NCBI RefSeq assembly: GCF_030813435.1
Contig: NZ_JAUSUG010000001.1
Span: forward strand, 485,117-549,116
Direction of reading: 5' to 3'
DNA: 64,000 bases
Source of the DNA: Evansella vedderi
Lineage (GTDB): Bacteria; Bacillota; Bacilli; Bacillales; Salisediminibacteriaceae
Shown here: positions 1-8,647 of the stretch, one piece after another
Numbering within the stretch: position 1 is the stretch's first letter
How the letters are laid out: each line of letters begins with the position of its first letter
Made by a program: the position numbers and the translations under genes
Notes under the pieces: generated by a model
The model's database searches: none
Told to the model about the DNA's origin: nothing
Seen by the model: only the letters and a program-made list of their open reading frames with translations

Positions 1-1
1 A

Positions 2-1666
2 ATGCTGCGGCTGATTGGGACAGGCTCCCTCCTAAATGGAGAAATTTATAAAATTGCCTTAACCCCAGAAGGATTCCTCGGCATGCTGACGATCGCCTTT
101 ATTGCCGTTGTCATCCTCTTTATTGAATTTGGGGTCATGATACTTCTCGCGCAACAACGATTTTTTCAAAAAAATGTCCTTGTCTCTGAAGCGGTGGTCA
201 CGATCGTTAGTAAGCTGCCGAGGCTTCTGGGGTTTGGGGGAATTCAGCTCCTTCTCTTTTCCATTCTCCTTATCCCGTTTATTAATTTGTCAGGAGTTCC
301 GGCGTTATTAGATGTCAATGTACCAATATTACTAACCGACCTTTATTACGGGACGTCAAACGTCATTCTGTTCGTTTATTTATTTGCAATTACCACGGGG
401 ATTTTTCTGTTCATTCGCTGGATTTTTATCCTCCATTATATTGTTTTAGAGGGGCAAACGGTTTGGGAAGCGGTGAAGAGCAGCTGGCGTCTGACAAAGT
501 ATAATCGACTGAAGGTCATTATTAACCTTTTGATGTTGAATCTCCTCATCTTCCTAACTGGAATACTCTTAGTTAGAATGTTTTCCTATATTCCTGCAGT
601 TGCTGACACAATTTTCTTTGGGGATATGGTAAAAAATTATTTGACCACGTTCGCAGGTTATATGACGATCATTTTTTCCTTATTTCTACTGCCATTAAAT
701 ATTATTTTTATCACGAGGCTCTTCTACCGCTTTAAGAAAAATAGAGGGATTGTGGTGGAGGACAAGGTTACTATTCGTTCTAGTAAAAAGCTCACTGCCT
801 TTGAAAACAGGGTGACTGGATTTTTTACAAAGAGAAGGTTTATGTTGGGCACTTTGGTAGTTGTCTACATTACAGGAATGTTCTTTATTAACTATTCCGT
901 TAATGAAAATATTGTTTATTTGAAATGGGATGTGCAGGTGGCGGCACACAGGGGGGATGTCCAATCGGCACCGGAAAATTCCATGAGTGCCATTCTCTCC
1001 GCCGTGGAAAAAGGGGTCGATGCAGTGGAATTTGATGTGATGCTTACGAAGGATGGGGAGCTCGTCCTCCACCACGACACTACCTTGCAACGGATTGCGG
1101 GCATCCCGCGGCGAGTGGACGAGATGACCTACGAAGAACTAATGGAAGTAGACATCGGGAGCTGTTTCTCCGAAGAATTCATCGGAGAAAGAATGCCGAC
1201 CTTGGATGAGGTTCTAGTGGAAATGAAGGACGAGAATGTGAATATGATTATTGATTTAAAGCCTACGGATTACAGCAGAAATGCTGAATTTGCAGAAAAA
1301 GTGGTAGCATTAGTTGAGAAGCATGAGGTGATAGATCAGGCGTACGTGCAGGCCTTTAATTATGATATTTTGCAAGAGATCAGGGCCCTAAATGAGGACA
1401 TTAGAATCGGCCAGATTTTGTTTTTGTCTGCAGGGAATCTTAGCAGCTTAGACGTTGATTTCTATACGATCCGTCAAACGATGCTGTCGGATCGGTTTAT
1501 CGAGCAAGCAAAGGCGCAAAACCGAGAAGTGTGGGTGTGGACCGTTAACATTGAACGGAATATGCGAGAAGTGCTGAAGTACGATATTGACGGAATCATT
1601 ACCAGCTACCCAGAAATGGCGCAGCGGGTCATTGGAATCGATTTTGCCCAGGAGTACAGTGAGTGA
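2..1666 (+). CDS. Membrane-anchored glycerophosphodiester phosphodiesterase, 5' end outside window
   Basis: Hydrolyses glycerophosphodiesters to glycerol-3-phosphate and an alcohol, probably outside the membrane. The first ~250 residues are strongly hydrophobic and match the GPDPase membrane domain, with a further membrane segment near residue 285. From ~313 on there is a GDPD TIM-barrel domain with the expected AAHRGD, PENS, EFDV and HHDTTL motifs, which hold the catalytic His pair and the metal-binding Glu/Asp. Members normally have one more N-terminal membrane segment, so the ATG at position 2 is probably internal and the true start lies upstream. The family call is firm; the substrate is not known. 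Confidence 0.88.
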   Translation: MLRLIGTGSLLNGEIYKIALTPEGFLGMLTIAFIAVVILFIEFGVMILLAQQRFFQKNVLVSEAVVTIVSKLPRLLGFGGIQLLLFSILLIPFINLSGVPALLDVNVPILLTDLYYGTSNVILFVYLFAITTGIFLFIRWIFILHYIVLEGQTVWEAVKSSWRLTKYNRLKVIINLLMLNLLIFLTGILLVRMFSYIPAVADTIFFGDMVKNYLTTFAGYMTIIFSLFLLPLNIIFITRLFYRFKKNRGIVVEDKVTIRSSKKLTAFENRVTGFFTKRRFMLGTLVVVYITGMFFINYSVNENIVYLKWDVQVAAHRGDVQSAPENSMSAILSAVEKGVDAVEFDVMLTKDGELVLHHDTTLQRIAGIPRRVDEMTYEELMEVDIGSCFSEEFIGERMPTLDEVLVEMKDENVNMIIDLKPTDYSRNAEFAEKVVALVEKHEVIDQAYVQAFNYDILQEIRALNEDIRIGQILFLSAGNLSSLDVDFYTIRQTMLSDRFIEQAKAQNREVWVWTVNIERNMREVLKYDIDGIITSYPEMAQRVIGIDFAQEYSE

Positions 1667-1674
1667 GACAATGA

Positions 1675-1765
1675 AATATAGACAGTTGAAGTAGGGACGG
1701 AGTAAGTGTCGGAGAAGTAGTGACAGTTGAAGGCTTAGGTTAAATTCCGTTGTCACTAATGTTTG
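1675..1765. repeat. Short degenerate intergenic repeat
   Basis: GACAGTTGAAG occurs at 1681 and again at 1722, 41 nt apart (about twice 21), with related GTGTC-GGAG pieces between and an inverted TTGTCACT near 1750. It resembles the phased intergenic arrays elsewhere in the window but is too short to classify. A lone GAAACGCGAAC at ~1808 matches the keyword of the array at 13601. Confidence 0.4.
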
Positions 1766-1856
1766 GCTGTCTGAAACCAATGAAATAGTTTCCTAAATTT
1801 TATCTTTGAAACGCGAACCTGAAATCTCAACTCCAACCAGCCCTCCGACTTCTGAT

Positions 1857-2390
1857 CTATTTAAAGTGTTCTGTGAATTTCGAAATGAACTCGATTATGG
1901 AGGAGATTAGTTCTGTGAATAATTCGTTATAAATTAACAGCATAGCCCCCATAACGATACAGGAAATATAATAAATAGCAGACTCCATTTTACTGGAAGT
2001 CCTGTAAGTGATCGGAGCTTTATGACGGTGTTTACTTAAGGGTGAAAAAAGGGGAACTCCTCCCACAGAAAAATAGTCACCGACTATATGAAAAAGGTAT
2101 CCTAAAGATAGTCCGAGTGTGAATGGAGATGGATATAGGAAATAGATAGTTACTGTGACTAACCAGGCAAGTAAAGAATGGGTGACTCCTCGATGTCCGA
2201 AAATCCTATTTATGAGTCGGGAAAAAAGTGGTGCTCGTCTCCCAACATATGATCTCGGTTCATCAATATCAGGGAGTAGACTTCCCACCACTATTCCAAC
2301 TATATATCCAAAGGTAAAGGGAAGGGCAAATAATTTTGCGGCAACTGCGCACCCTGCCAAAGAAGTTGCTACGTGCGTATTGTATCTCAA
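1857..2390 (-). CDS. YdjM/DUF457-type membrane metal-dependent hydrolase family protein
   Basis: A 177-residue membrane protein of the YdjM-like (DUF457) family. Family signs are the early conserved His (RYNTHVATS), the LLPDIDEPRS motif near residue 40 and HRGVTHS near 66, which together resemble a metal site inside the membrane. About four hydrophobic segments follow. The start is a TTG with a modest AAGGA element about 10 nt upstream; no ATG competes. The biochemical activity of this family is not established, so the hydrolase label is only a family name. Confidence 0.75.
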   Translation of the reverse strand: MRYNTHVATSLAGCAVAAKLFALPFTFGYIVGIVVGSLLPDIDEPRSYVGRRAPLFSRLINRIFGHRGVTHSLLAWLVTVTIYFLYPSPFTLGLSLGYLFHIVGDYFSVGGVPLFSPLSKHRHKAPITYRTSSKMESAIYYISCIVMGAMLLIYNELFTELISSIIEFISKFTEHFK

Positions 2391-2501
2391 GTATTATCAG
2401 TCCTTACATAAAATCATTTATATTTCGTATGTAAGAATGATGAGGGATATGACATTTTATAAATTTAACATGGAGTATTTGGAAATTAGGATTAATCTTG
2501 T

Positions 2502-2580
2502 CTCTCGAAACCGTTACAGGGGGATGCTCTTTCACTAGTTCGAGAGTAGCAAATGACAATCAGATTTGTATTTTCATAGT
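2502..2580. repeat. Deleted R1 repeat plus R4 fragment
   Basis: CTCTCGAA at 2502 and TTCGAGAG at 2539 are the same inverted ends that bound the ~127-bp R1 copy at 34831-34957; here only ~45 bp remains, as if the middle was deleted. Directly after it, 2547-2580 matches the R4 sequence next to the R1 copy at 34800, in the opposite orientation. It sits just upstream of the VOC gene. Confidence 0.6.
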
Positions 2581-2604
2581 AAAAAAGGAAAGAAAGGTGA
2601 TTTT

Positions 2605-3051
2605 TTGATAAAGCTAAACAGGATTCATCATATTGCAATAATTTGTTCCGATTATGAGAAGTCAAAGGATTTTTATATAAGGATACTGGGCCTTGAGCCA
2701 GTAGGTGAAGTTTACCGTGAATCCCGGAAATCGTATAAGCTGGATTTAGCGGTGAACGGACTATATCAAATTGAATTGTTTTCCTTTGAGGATCCTCCGG
2801 AGCGGGTGAGTTACCCGGAAGCGGCAGGACTCCGTCATCTTGCCTTCGAGGTGGATGATATAGAAGAAGCGGTAGAGCATCTTTCGAGGGAGGAGGTACC
2901 TACGGAGGAGATACGGGAAGACCCTTTTACAGGAAAAAGATATACCTTTTTCCCTGACCCAGACGGACTTCCTATCGAATTATATGAAAGTAAAGCGCGA
3001 GGGAAAGGTTCCTTGATGGTACATAGGAAAGATAGCACAACGAGCAGCTAA
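2605..3051 (+). CDS. VOC family protein, glyoxalase I/YaeR-like
   Basis: A single vicinal-oxygen-chelate domain of 148 residues. The paired beta-alpha-beta-beta-beta modules carry the usual metal-ligand positions: His in RIHHIAI at the N terminus, Glu in IELFSF, His in LRHLAFEV and Glu in LPIELYE. It is close in length to the YaeR/GloA2 group of lactoylglutathione-lyase-like proteins, whose substrates are mostly unknown. I chose the TTG at 2605 because GAAAGGTGA lies just upstream; the longer reading from 2566 lacks a ribosome site and adds a lysine-rich tail. It is followed directly by a terminator whose stem includes its last codons. Confidence 0.8.
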   Translation: MIKLNRIHHIAIICSDYEKSKDFYIRILGLEPVGEVYRESRKSYKLDLAVNGLYQIELFSFEDPPERVSYPEAAGLRHLAFEVDDIEEAVEHLSREEVPTEEIREDPFTGKRYTFFPDPDGLPIELYESKARGKGSLMVHRKDSTTSS

Positions 3052-3075
3052 CTACTGCTGTTGTGCTTTTTTTTT
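3034..3075 (+). terminator. Rho-independent terminator of the VOC gene
   Basis: AGCACAACGAGCAG pairs with CTGCTGTTGTGCT (one bulge) and runs into nine T residues. The 5' arm overlaps the end of the gene. Confidence 0.9.
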
Positions 3076-3167
3076 CTTGATTGCCGTAAAAATACCCCAA
3101 TTATTCCTCCTAGTGGAATAGTTTGTCGTCTTTACGAACATTCTAATAGACACAAGGGGGGATTAAG

Positions 3168-4382
3168 ATGAATGTTTTGTGGGGCATTTTCGGTATTATT
3201 GTTGTTTTCGCCATTGCCTTTTTGTTTTCCAGCAATCGAAAGGCTATTAAGCCACGGACTATTCTTGGTGGTTTAGCCATTCAATTGGCCTTTGCCTTTA
3301 TTGTATTAAAATGGGATTTGGGGCAGAGATTGTTACAACAGATTGCTTTAGGAGTAAATGAAATCATTAAGTATGCAAATGAAGGGATCGCTTTTTTATT
3401 TGAAGGAATCTTTATGGGAGAGAATGTGGGCTTTATTTTTGCCTTTCAGGTACTGCCTATCGTCATATTCTTTTCCTCGTTAATTTCTGTCTTATATTAC
3501 ATAGGGCTCATGCAATTGGTCATTCGATTTCTTGGGGGATTACTTTCCAAATTATTAGGAACGAGTAAAGCAGAATCCCTTTCTGCCGCAGCCAATATAT
3601 TTGTAGGGCAAACGGAGGCACCTCTCGTAGTTAAACCATATTTGGATAAAATGACCAAGTCGGAAATATTTGCTGTAATGACCGGTGGATTAGCTTCAGT
3701 AGCAGGTTCTGTTTTAATCGGCTATTCCTTACTAGGGGTGCCGTTGGAATACTTGCTTGCCGCGAGTTTCATGGCCGCTCCTGCAGGATTGATCATGGCC
3801 AAGACGATGGTTCCTGAAACGGATTTTTCCAAAACGTCCGATGAAATAAAGCTTGAGAAAGATACAGAATCCACGAATGTCATTGATGCTGCTGCCCGAG
3901 GAGCCAGCACGGGGCTTCAATTAGCCTTAAATATCGGGGCCATGTTATTGGCGTTTATCGCCCTTATCGCCTTAATTAATGGTTTGTTAGGTATCATTGG
4001 CGGCTGGTTCCAATTGGAAGGATTAACGCTAGAAGGGATTCTTGGTGTTGTCTTTGCCCCCCTTGCCTTTGCTATCGGGGTACCATGGGCGGAAGCTGTC
4101 CAAGCGGGTGGATTTATTGGACAGAAACTCATTGTCAATGAATTTGTGGCGTACGCTTCCTTTGCACCGATGATAGAAGAACTCTCGCCGAAAACAGTTG
4201 CTGTAATCAGCTTTGCCCTTTGTGGTTTCGCCAACATCTCTTCCTTAGGCATTTTACTGGGGGGACTGGGAAATCTCGCTCCATCAAGAAGGCCTGATAT
4301 TGCAAAGCTTGGTTTAAGGGCGGTATTAGCAGGAATGCTCGCATCATTATTAAGCGCCTCCATCGCAGGCATGCTATTCTAA
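3168..4382 (+). CDS. nupC: NupC family nucleoside transporter
   Basis: Concentrative nucleoside transporter (CNT family), importing nucleosides with H+ or Na+. It is 404 residues, the usual bacterial length, with about nine to ten membrane segments. Family motifs seen include the VGQTEAPL motif (~residue 145), where Gln and Glu bind the nucleoside, and FALCGFANISSLGI near the C terminus. The start is ATG behind AAGGGGGGATT. It stands alone between two terminators. Bacillus has several paralogues (NupC, YutK, YxjA) and I cannot say which this is, so the symbol is by family only. Confidence 0.85.
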   Translation: MNVLWGIFGIIVVFAIAFLFSSNRKAIKPRTILGGLAIQLAFAFIVLKWDLGQRLLQQIALGVNEIIKYANEGIAFLFEGIFMGENVGFIFAFQVLPIVIFFSSLISVLYYIGLMQLVIRFLGGLLSKLLGTSKAESLSAAANIFVGQTEAPLVVKPYLDKMTKSEIFAVMTGGLASVAGSVLIGYSLLGVPLEYLLAASFMAAPAGLIMAKTMVPETDFSKTSDEIKLEKDTESTNVIDAAARGASTGLQLALNIGAMLLAFIALIALINGLLGIIGGWFQLEGLTLEGILGVVFAPLAFAIGVPWAEAVQAGGFIGQKLIVNEFVAYASFAPMIEELSPKTVAVISFALCGFANISSLGILLGGLGNLAPSRRPDIAKLGLRAVLAGMLASLLSASIAGMLF

Positions 4383-4410
4383 GATTTATGGAGATAGTGA
4401 AAAGTGAAAG

Positions 4411-4453
4411 AAAGCACAACTCGCAGCTCGTGATTAACTGCCGTTGTGCTTTT
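4411..4453 (+). terminator. Terminator after nupC-like gene
   Basis: AGCACAACTCGCAG and CTGCCGTTGTGCT form a stem followed by TTTTC. The stem is nearly identical in sequence to the terminator at 3034. It may also serve the convergent VanZ-like gene. Confidence 0.75.
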
Positions 4454-4464
4454 CTATTTCTCCC

Positions 4465-4983
4465 TCATCCAATTCTTTGTTTGTGGTAATTTTTCACATA
4501 TTTATTGAGTAGTTTCTTCCTTAATTCCATAACACCCCATAGCGTCATTAGGAAAACTACAGTCGTGATGCTTCCAGCTATGTTTATATAAATATCTAAC
4601 AGTCTTCCACTGCGGTCAATCAAAAAATGCTGATGATATTCATCAATGACTCCGATTAGTGAAGCAGCAGCTGATGCCACTAGTCCCCTCAGCCAAATTT
4701 TTTCAAATGAAATAAGAAGAAAGATTATTGCCGCTAGAAGACCATAGAAGAAGAAATGCCCAGACTTCCTTAGTTGCATATAGGATGCATCACCGAAGAG
4801 GGAATAGTGGTTGTAAAAGGTACTCTCCCTATCTAAGAAAAATAAAAGGGACGTGTCAGTCTTGTAAACGGACCTCACCGTTTCCAGGTCCATAACCCCG
4901 CCCGTTTCCTTTGCTATAGATACATAAATAATTGCCAGAGATATGAAGCTAACTATTAGGGATAGAAAAACAAATCGTTCCAC
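4465..4983 (-). CDS. VanZ-like membrane protein
   Basis: About 172 residues with four to five membrane segments. The VanZ-like signature is present: KSGHFFFYGLLA near the middle, then DEYHQHFLIDRSGRLLDIYIN-type residues (conserved Asp, Glu, His, Gln, Arg, Asp). VanZ homologues outside resistance clusters are common in Bacilli and their role is unsettled; nothing here points to glycopeptide resistance. The start is GTG at 4983 with AGGAGG 8 nt upstream; the TTG two codons earlier lies too close to that site. Confidence 0.75.
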   Translation of the reverse strand: MERFVFLSLIVSFISLAIIYVSIAKETGGVMDLETVRSVYKTDTSLLFFLDRESTFYNHYSLFGDASYMQLRKSGHFFFYGLLAAIIFLLISFEKIWLRGLVASAAASLIGVIDEYHQHFLIDRSGRLLDIYINIAGSITTVVFLMTLWGVMELRKKLLNKYVKNYHKQRIG

Positions 4984-5106
4984 TTTCAAGACCTCCTCCC
5001 TTTCTACTAATCTAGCGTAGCCAAAGGAAACTATATTTAAACTAGAAAGGTAATTGTCATTTAATGTTAAAATAATTACAAGTGGTTCACTCGAAAGGGG
5101 GATAAA

Positions 5107-5520
5107 ATGTATAAGAAAATCTTTAGGTTTCGGAAAAGAAATTTAGAAAATATAACTTTGAAAAATATTCAAAAAAAGATGATTGCTATGGGTTTTAACA
5201 AGAATTTAATGGTAGAGATCATTACAGTATTAGAAAAGAGAATGAAAAGAGATGGTATCAATCTATTTCAGAACTGGTTTAAAGATTTACATTATACATT
5301 ACCAGATGAATTTAAAGATGAATCAGTTACTGAAAAAATATATGAGAACTACTCACATTGGATTGAAGGAGAAGTGAAGAAATTAGAAAAGGAAACAGGA
5401 TTGACCTGGAAAGTACAAACAGAGGATTTAAACGGAGTTAATGAAAGAACGAGGAAAGTACAGTTAGTAATAAGGCATAGACTATCAGATATAGCACTAG
5501 ATTTATTGGATCATAGATAA
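5107..5520 (+). CDS. Hypothetical protein, 137 aa, soluble and basic
   Basis: I do not recognise a family. The protein is charged, lysine-rich and mostly helical by eye, with no membrane segment or signal peptide. The N-terminal ~25 residues are very basic; the middle has WF and Tyr/Trp-rich helices. It starts with ATG behind AGGGGG at good spacing and ends at a strong terminator, so it looks like a real single-gene unit. Its coding sequence is more A/T-rich than its neighbours, which may mean recent acquisition. Confidence 0.65.
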   Translation: MYKKIFRFRKRNLENITLKNIQKKMIAMGFNKNLMVEIITVLEKRMKRDGINLFQNWFKDLHYTLPDEFKDESVTEKIYENYSHWIEGEVKKLEKETGLTWKVQTEDLNGVNERTRKVQLVIRHRLSDIALDLLDHR

Positions 5521-5523
5521 GTA

Positions 5524-5561
5524 AAACGATTGGGGGGCTTAGTCATCTCCCCAATCGTTTA
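5524..5561 (+). terminator. Rho-independent terminator
   Basis: AAACGATTGGGG pairs with CCCCAATCGTTT around a 13-nt loop, directly after the 137-aa gene. The A-rich 5' side and T-rich 3' side could work in both directions, also for the convergent MFS gene. Confidence 0.8.
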
Positions 5562-5622
5562 ATGTGTGTTCATTTGCTTTTACTGTACTATATCTTAACT
5601 ACTGTTATAAGGTGTTTTTTTC

Positions 5623-6798
5623 TTAAGCCTCTCTTGATACGGAAGGCTGGTTCAATTTTTTTGCGGAGACACGATAAAAGATAAAAATACAGATAGTTGC
5701 TCCTAATGCGGTTAGCCCCATTAACTGGTACATGACGAAGGATCCGAAGACATCGAAAACCCATCCCCCAACTGTTCCCCCGATGGCACCACCAAGGCCG
5801 AAGCAGATGGAAGCTAACAACGCTTGACCGGTGCTCCGCAAATGATTCGGAACAAACTTAGCTGCCGTTTGCAGGGCAACGATCCAGAACAAACCAAAGG
5901 TAACCCCTTGAGAAACTTGGAGAATCGTGATCATCACTGCCGAGTCAATCACTCCATATAACAGCCAACGAACCGTATATAACGCTGCGATTACCCCTAG
6001 TATAAATAAATGGTTCAGCTCCATAATTTTTTTCGTAAGATAATAGAATACGGGAACTTCACTGATGGCTGCCAGGCCCCAAGCGAGCCCTATGAGTAGA
6101 GCCGTTGCCCCTAAGTTTTCTAAGTGTAAGACGAGCATCGTATCATTGGTTCGGTGGGGGATCATGATCAGGAAACAGAGCAGCAAGAACGTAACAAACT
6201 GCTTATTTCTAATGACTTCCCCAACCCCTTTTAGGTTTACCGGGGCAGAAGATTGACCTGTGTCCTTTAAGAAGAATAGTAAAAAAATCATCAACAAGGA
6301 GAAGAACCAGAACAGGATATAAATTTTGTCGAGACCGATCCAAACAAGTACGGGGCCTGACAGTCCTGCAATTAATGCAAAGCCGAGGGAGCCCCAAAGT
6401 CTTATTTTTCCGTACTCATGTCTCCGTTCGGGTCCTAACGATTTTAGTGTCATGCTGTCAATCAAAGGGGAACACGGTGATAAGGCAAAATGAAAAAGGA
6501 CAAAGGACAGGAAAACGACCCAGAACTCAGCGGTAAAAAATAGACCGAAGCTTGCTGCTATTACGGCAAAATACAGGAGGATCAGTATTTTCTTGATCGT
6601 TTTGAATTTGTCGCTGACGAAGCCAACCAAGGGTTGCGCAATAATGCTGACGATGGGAGCAACCCCCATGATCGTCCCGATTTCCACTGACGAGAAGCCT
6701 TGAAGGTGCAAAAATAAAGGTAGAAATGGTAAAATAATAGCTTTTCCACCAATATGAAAAAAAGACAGTGCCTTCAAGAAGGTAAGTTGTTTACTCAT
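5623..6798 (-). CDS. MFS transporter (MFS_1-like, sugar/nucleoside permease type)
   Basis: A 391-residue, 12-helix major facilitator. The layout matches the MFS_1-like group (LacY/NupG/HsrA relatives): an early FFHIGGKAIILPFLPLFLH segment, the loop 2-3 motif GFVSDKFKTIKK, and a helix 11-12 segment rich in glycine (LGGAIGGTVGGWVFD). Substrates of related Bacillus proteins (YwbF type) are not firmly known. The ATG has only a weak GAGTGA upstream. It is transcribed towards the 137-aa gene and away from the repeat-bearing gap at 6799-7429. Confidence 0.8.
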   Translation of the reverse strand: MSKQLTFLKALSFFHIGGKAIILPFLPLFLHLQGFSSVEIGTIMGVAPIVSIIAQPLVGFVSDKFKTIKKILILLYFAVIAASFGLFFTAEFWVVFLSFVLFHFALSPCSPLIDSMTLKSLGPERRHEYGKIRLWGSLGFALIAGLSGPVLVWIGLDKIYILFWFFSLLMIFLLFFLKDTGQSSAPVNLKGVGEVIRNKQFVTFLLLCFLIMIPHRTNDTMLVLHLENLGATALLIGLAWGLAAISEVPVFYYLTKKIMELNHLFILGVIAALYTVRWLLYGVIDSAVMITILQVSQGVTFGLFWIVALQTAAKFVPNHLRSTGQALLASICFGLGGAIGGTVGGWVFDVFGSFVMYQLMGLTALGATICIFIFYRVSAKKLNQPSVSREA

Positions 6799-7189
6799 AT
6801 TATTTATTCACTCTTTCCAGTAGCAGGTTTTAATTGTGAATGCAGTGGTGATTGGGTTGTACGCTGTTTCACAAGGGAGTACAAGTGTGGAATGTTCTGT
6901 AATTCCACAGCAATGAGCGGAGTCGTTGCTTTTCTTTAAAGCTAGTTAGGAGAAAACTACTCCTAGCTAGTGCGCGTGAACGGAGCTATGGCAAGACACT
7001 TTTTGAAATACGCTCTATTAAGTAATCTTATTCATTTTATCATAAAAATGAAGTTTTTTTTTGCGGAAGGAGAGGCGGTCAGGGCTTTGAAAAGGGGAGG
7101 ATGAGGCAGATAATTAGGGTAAATACCTAAATTTTAAGAAAAGTTACTTTTTTTATTTGTGCATCATTTTTTTGGCAGAGGAAGTTAGT
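6799..7189. other. Gene-free stretch upstream of the MFS gene
   Basis: No convincing gene. A hairpin at about 6941-6971 (CTAGTTAGGAG against CTCCTAGCTAG, 7-nt loop) lacks a T run. The rest should hold the MFS promoter, but no clear -35/-10 pair was found. Confidence 0.4.
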
Positions 7190-7400
7190 GTACCCGCCGT
7201 TGAATTGCGTTTACCCGCGGTTACAGCAACTTTACTCGCCATTAAACAGCATTTACCCGCAGTTACAACAATTTTACCCACTGTTAATATGCCTTACCCA
7301 CTTGATATTACAATTTACTGTCCATTCTGAACACTTTACTAGCGGTTTTTTGCCGTTTACTATCCATTTTAGAGTATTTACTTGCGGTTTTCACAATTTG
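7190..7400. repeat. Phased array, ten units of 21 nt, keyword TTTACCCGC
   Basis: TTTA (or a one-base variant) begins at 7190, 7211, 7232, 7253, 7274, 7294, 7315, 7336, 7357 and 7378, a step of 21 nt with a single 20. The first units read TTTACCCGC-GGTTACAGCAA; later units drift to TTTACTAGCGG and TTTACTATCC. No reading frame is conserved. It lies between the 5' side of the MFS gene and the stop codon of the DUF421 gene. Confidence 0.85.
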
Positions 7401-7429
7401 GAGACAAATTCACCATGGCCCCGAAAAAA

Positions 7430-8122
7430 CTAGATAGTATCTTCGATTATTCCGGACCACTTGTCTACGTAAAGGGTACCGTCTTCTTGAAGTTGGGCGA
7501 GCAACACTTCTTTCACATGGGGAATGCCTTTTTTACGGAGCTCTTTGAGTAACCATTCCTTAGACAAATTCTCTTCTCGCAGTGCTTCCTCCAAGATGTC
7601 CCCCTCGATGATCAAAACCCGTGGTTCTTTCTGCGGCTTGGAATATAAATCGCTCACCGTGGCGTTTGAGGCGCTCTTCTTTTGCATAATACTTAAATCA
7701 CCGGTGGTCTCTAACACGGCAAGCTGCACGTCCTCCAGTTTAAAGGTACCCCCTTTTCGAAGCATAAGCATGACGTTGTGTACCGTTAAATTCTCCTTCA
7801 GTAATGCTTTTTCCCGAAACTTTCCGTTTTCGATTATGATTGTTGGTTTACTCTCAAAAACTCTGCGTAAAAATAAATTTTTTCTGCTTAAAATGCTTTG
7901 AACCACAGGGAGGATGCCCCATACGGATACGGCTACGAAACCATTGACGGAACGGATCTCTGGTTCTATTACCATACTGGCTGTGAAGTTACCAATCGTG
8001 ATTCCAACGATATAGTCAAAGTAGGTGAGCTGCGCCAGCTGTTTTTTTCCCATCAAGCGGGTTAAGAAAAAGAGAAAAAAGAAGCTAATCAATGCCTTAA
8101 TAAAAAAGACTGAATCAAACAT
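7430..8122 (-). CDS. DUF421 (YetF/YdfS-type) membrane protein
   Basis: About 230 residues with three N-terminal membrane segments followed by a cytoplasmic alpha/beta domain, the DUF421 layout. Family signs are RLMGKKQLAQLTYFDY after the first segment, IGNFTAS, and the later PTIIIENGKF strand. B. subtilis homologues such as YetF are membrane proteins of unclear function. I place the start at the ATG at 8122, preceded by GGGGG; a longer reading to 8185 would start at a TTG with no ribosome site and run into the divergent DUF4363 gene's leader. Confidence 0.8.
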   Translation of the reverse strand: MFDSVFFIKALISFFFLFFLTRLMGKKQLAQLTYFDYIVGITIGNFTASMVIEPEIRSVNGFVAVSVWGILPVVQSILSRKNLFLRRVFESKPTIIIENGKFREKALLKENLTVHNVMLMLRKGGTFKLEDVQLAVLETTGDLSIMQKKSASNATVSDLYSKPQKEPRVLIIEGDILEEALREENLSKEWLLKELRKKGIPHVKEVLLAQLQEDGTLYVDKWSGIIEDTI

Positions 8123-8201
8123 TTTATCTAAAACCCCCAACAACATATTACGCTTATTATTGGACAAAATAGAAAAAATAAACAAAGGAGGTTATTCCGT
8201 T

Positions 8202-8570
8202 ATGATGGAGCGGGTCATAAATTCCAAAACAGCTAAAGTTCTATTAACCATTTTCATTATTGCGGGGATCAGTTGGTGGCATTCAGCAGCGGAGACGGCA
8301 GACAATCCCCTTTCCCGACAGGCAGACAGGGTGATGGAAAGTATAGATAAAGAGAATTGGGATGAGGCAAAGAGAGAAGTGGTGCAGTTAAGGGAAGAAT
8401 TTGAACGAAAGCGATGGTTCATGGAACTCTTCGGCCCAACGGAGCATGTGACCGTTACAAGGTACAACCTCATTTCTTTAGTGGAAGCAGTTCATGGTGA
8501 AAATAAGACGGAATCGAAGCAGCTACTAGCAAAGGTGAAGGGAAGATTGAATGAGTTTGTAGTGTTCTAA
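8202..8570 (+). CDS. DUF4363 family protein
   Basis: About 122 residues: an N-terminal membrane anchor or uncleaved signal (AKVLLTIFIIAGISWW) followed by an alpha-helical extracytoplasmic part containing WDEAKREV and a GPTEHVTVTRYNL segment, typical of DUF4363. The start is one of two adjacent ATGs (8202 or 8205) behind a perfect AAAGGAGGT. It is divergent from the DUF421 gene with only ~80 bp between them, so they share a control region and may act together; this is inference. Function unknown. Confidence 0.72.
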   Translation: MMERVINSKTAKVLLTIFIIAGISWWHSAAETADNPLSRQADRVMESIDKENWDEAKREVVQLREEFERKRWFMELFGPTEHVTVTRYNLISLVEAVHGENKTESKQLLAKVKGRLNEFVVF

Positions 8571-8647
8571 AACCCGGAGCAGGTTGTCCTACAGGGATTG
8601 CTGCCTTATAATGATAGAATCGTATGTAATAGGGAGAGGTTATGCGT

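Noticed and set aside
2155..2538. 127-aa plus-strand frame opposite the YdjM-like gene
   Set aside because: Antisense to a gene with clear family motifs and running into repeat sequence.
4465..4983. Glycopeptide resistance role for the VanZ-like gene
   Set aside because: No vanHAX or regulatory genes nearby; lone VanZ-like proteins are common in Bacilli.
7190..7400. CRISPR-like array
   Set aside because: Units are 21 nt with drifting sequence and no separate spacers or cas genes; the PD-(D/E)XK nuclease at 27847 is far away and not in a cas context.
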